In this document: piece by piece, positions 5,053 through 5,509 of the stretch | Position numbering within the stretch: position 1 is the stretch's first letter | Layout: each line of letters begins with the position of its first letter | Origin: Deltaproteobacteria bacterium | GTDB taxonomy: Bacteria; Desulfobacterota; Binatia; Binatales; Binataceae | Assembly (NCBI GenBank): GCA_021780585.1 | Contig: JAJXYM010000028.1 | Location: 1 to 5,509 of the forward strand | Direction: 5' to 3' | DNA: 5,509 nt | The notes under the pieces: generated by a model | The model's input: only the letters and a program-made list of their open reading frames with translations | Told to the model about the DNA's origin: nothing | Database searches by the model: none | Translations under genes and position numbers: made by a program

Positions 5053-5509
5053 TCAGGGCGTGAGCGGAATCGCGGCGCCCGGACCATCATAATGATAGCG
5101 TGCGAGTATTGCGCGCGCGTCGGCGCCGCCCAGCCATCGGACGAAGCGCGCGGCGAGCGCGGGGTGAGGCGCGGCGGCGAGCGCGGCGGCGTAAAAAATC
5201 AGCGGCGCCGGATGATGCGTTTTACCGTCGAGCGCGATCGCCGCATGGCGATAATCCGATTCGAGCGCGGCGTCGCCCAGATTGATCGCGGCGGGCAAAG
5301 TGATAAACGGCAGGCCGTAAGCGGCGGGCTCGGTCGCGTACGCCGAGCTCGCGTCGAGCTGTCCCGCCTGCAGCCGCGCCATCACCTCCGGCTCCTGGAA
5401 AATCTGGCGCGGATTGACGGTCGCGCCGAGAATCCGCGCCGCCAGGTCGGGCTGATGGTAATAATTCGCCGCCAGCGCGATAGTGAAAATAATATTCAGG
5501 CCTTGCGGA
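5053..5509 (-). CDS. Substrate-binding protein of the ABC importer, WtpA/ModA-like (C-terminal part)
   Basis: The frame is open from the TGA at 5055-5053 to the window edge, giving 151 residues. The start codon, signal peptide and N-terminal lobe lie beyond 5509, and the inner GTG/ATG near 5385 is not the true start. The visible part reads ALAANYYHQPDLAARILG, then IFQEPEVMARLQAGQLDASS, then GLPFITLPAAINLGDAALES, then GKTHHPAPLIFYAAAL. The order of a 'Q-x-G-x-L-D' segment, a 'LP-x-x-INLGD' segment and a 'GK...P.(I/V)(F/Y)Y' segment is what I recall from the C-terminal lobe of molybdate/tungstate-binding WtpA and related ModA proteins. It would bind the anion in the periplasm or at the membrane surface and deliver it to the permease encoded 6 nt downstream. 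The oxyanion is inferred: the ligand residues of the N-terminal lobe are not visible. Confidence 0.85.
   Translation of the reverse strand, partial: PQGLNIIFTIALAANYYHQPDLAARILGATVNPRQIFQEPEVMARLQAGQLDASSAYATEPAAYGLPFITLPAAINLGDAALESDYRHAAIALDGKTHHPAPLIFYAAALAAAPHPALAARFVRWLGGADARAILARYHYDGPGAAIPLTP

Noticed and set aside
902..5241. Repeated palindrome GCGATCGC (902, 3542, 4598, 4874, 4997, 5234), like the cyanobacterial HIP1 octamer
   Set aside because: This is more than base composition alone would give, but the copies at 4598, 4874, 4997 and 5234 are Ala-Ile-Ala codons (GCG ATC GCx) in the permease and binding protein. Codon preference and hydrophobic segments explain most of the excess, and nothing else suggests a cyanobacterium.
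3591..5509. Functional link between the ABC importer and the CoA-ester genes
   Set aside because: The two groups are convergent with a 51-nt gap and no shared promoter, and none of the three CoA-ester enzymes needs molybdenum or tungsten. Proximity alone does not support a joint system.

Overview
The window is GC-rich (roughly two thirds G+C by eye) and densely coding, with strong G/C preference at third codon positions. It looks like bacterial chromosome. The taxon cannot be fixed from the sequence. The mix of CaiB-type CoA-transferase, malyl-CoA-lyase-like protein and PimC/FadE-like acyl-CoA dehydrogenase is the sort of acyl-CoA gene set seen in GC-rich Proteobacteria and in uncultured lineages such as Binatota or Desulfobacterota relatives. 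That placement is inference. I see no mobile element, tRNA, rRNA or CRISPR array.

Layout: (1) Positions 1-133 form an ambiguous left edge, holding either the last codons of an upstream plus-strand gene or the first codons of a divergent minus-strand gene. (2) Positions 134-3539 carry three plus-strand genes for CoA-thioester metabolism: a class III (CaiB/BaiF) CoA-transferase, an HpcH/HpaI (CitE/malyl-CoA lyase) family lyase 19 nt downstream, and, after a 99-nt gap, an acyl-CoA dehydrogenase. The 99-nt gap has a perfect 10-bp inverted repeat surrounding a consensus TTGACA, so the third gene may have its own promoter. (3) Positions 3540-3590 are a short convergent gap. (4) Positions 3591-5509 carry a minus-strand ABC importer operon read right to left: substrate-binding protein (5' end outside the window), permease (6-nt gap), ATPase (8-nt overlap). 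It is most like molybdate/tungstate (Mod/Wtp/Tup) uptake systems.

Working model: the CoA-transferase activates a carboxylic acid, the dehydrogenase introduces an alpha,beta double bond, and the lyase cleaves a 3-hydroxy-dicarboxylyl-CoA (malyl-, methylmalyl- or citramalyl-CoA type) to a 2-oxoacid plus a smaller acyl-CoA. The hydratase needed between the last two steps is not in the window, so a single pathway is an inference from proximity. The transporter faces the opposite way and is probably a separate unit that imports an oxyanion. No clearly new system is visible. The points most worth a second look are the inverted repeat at 2263-2302, the possible catabolic module, and the short TOBE-less ATPase in a Mod/Wtp-like operon.
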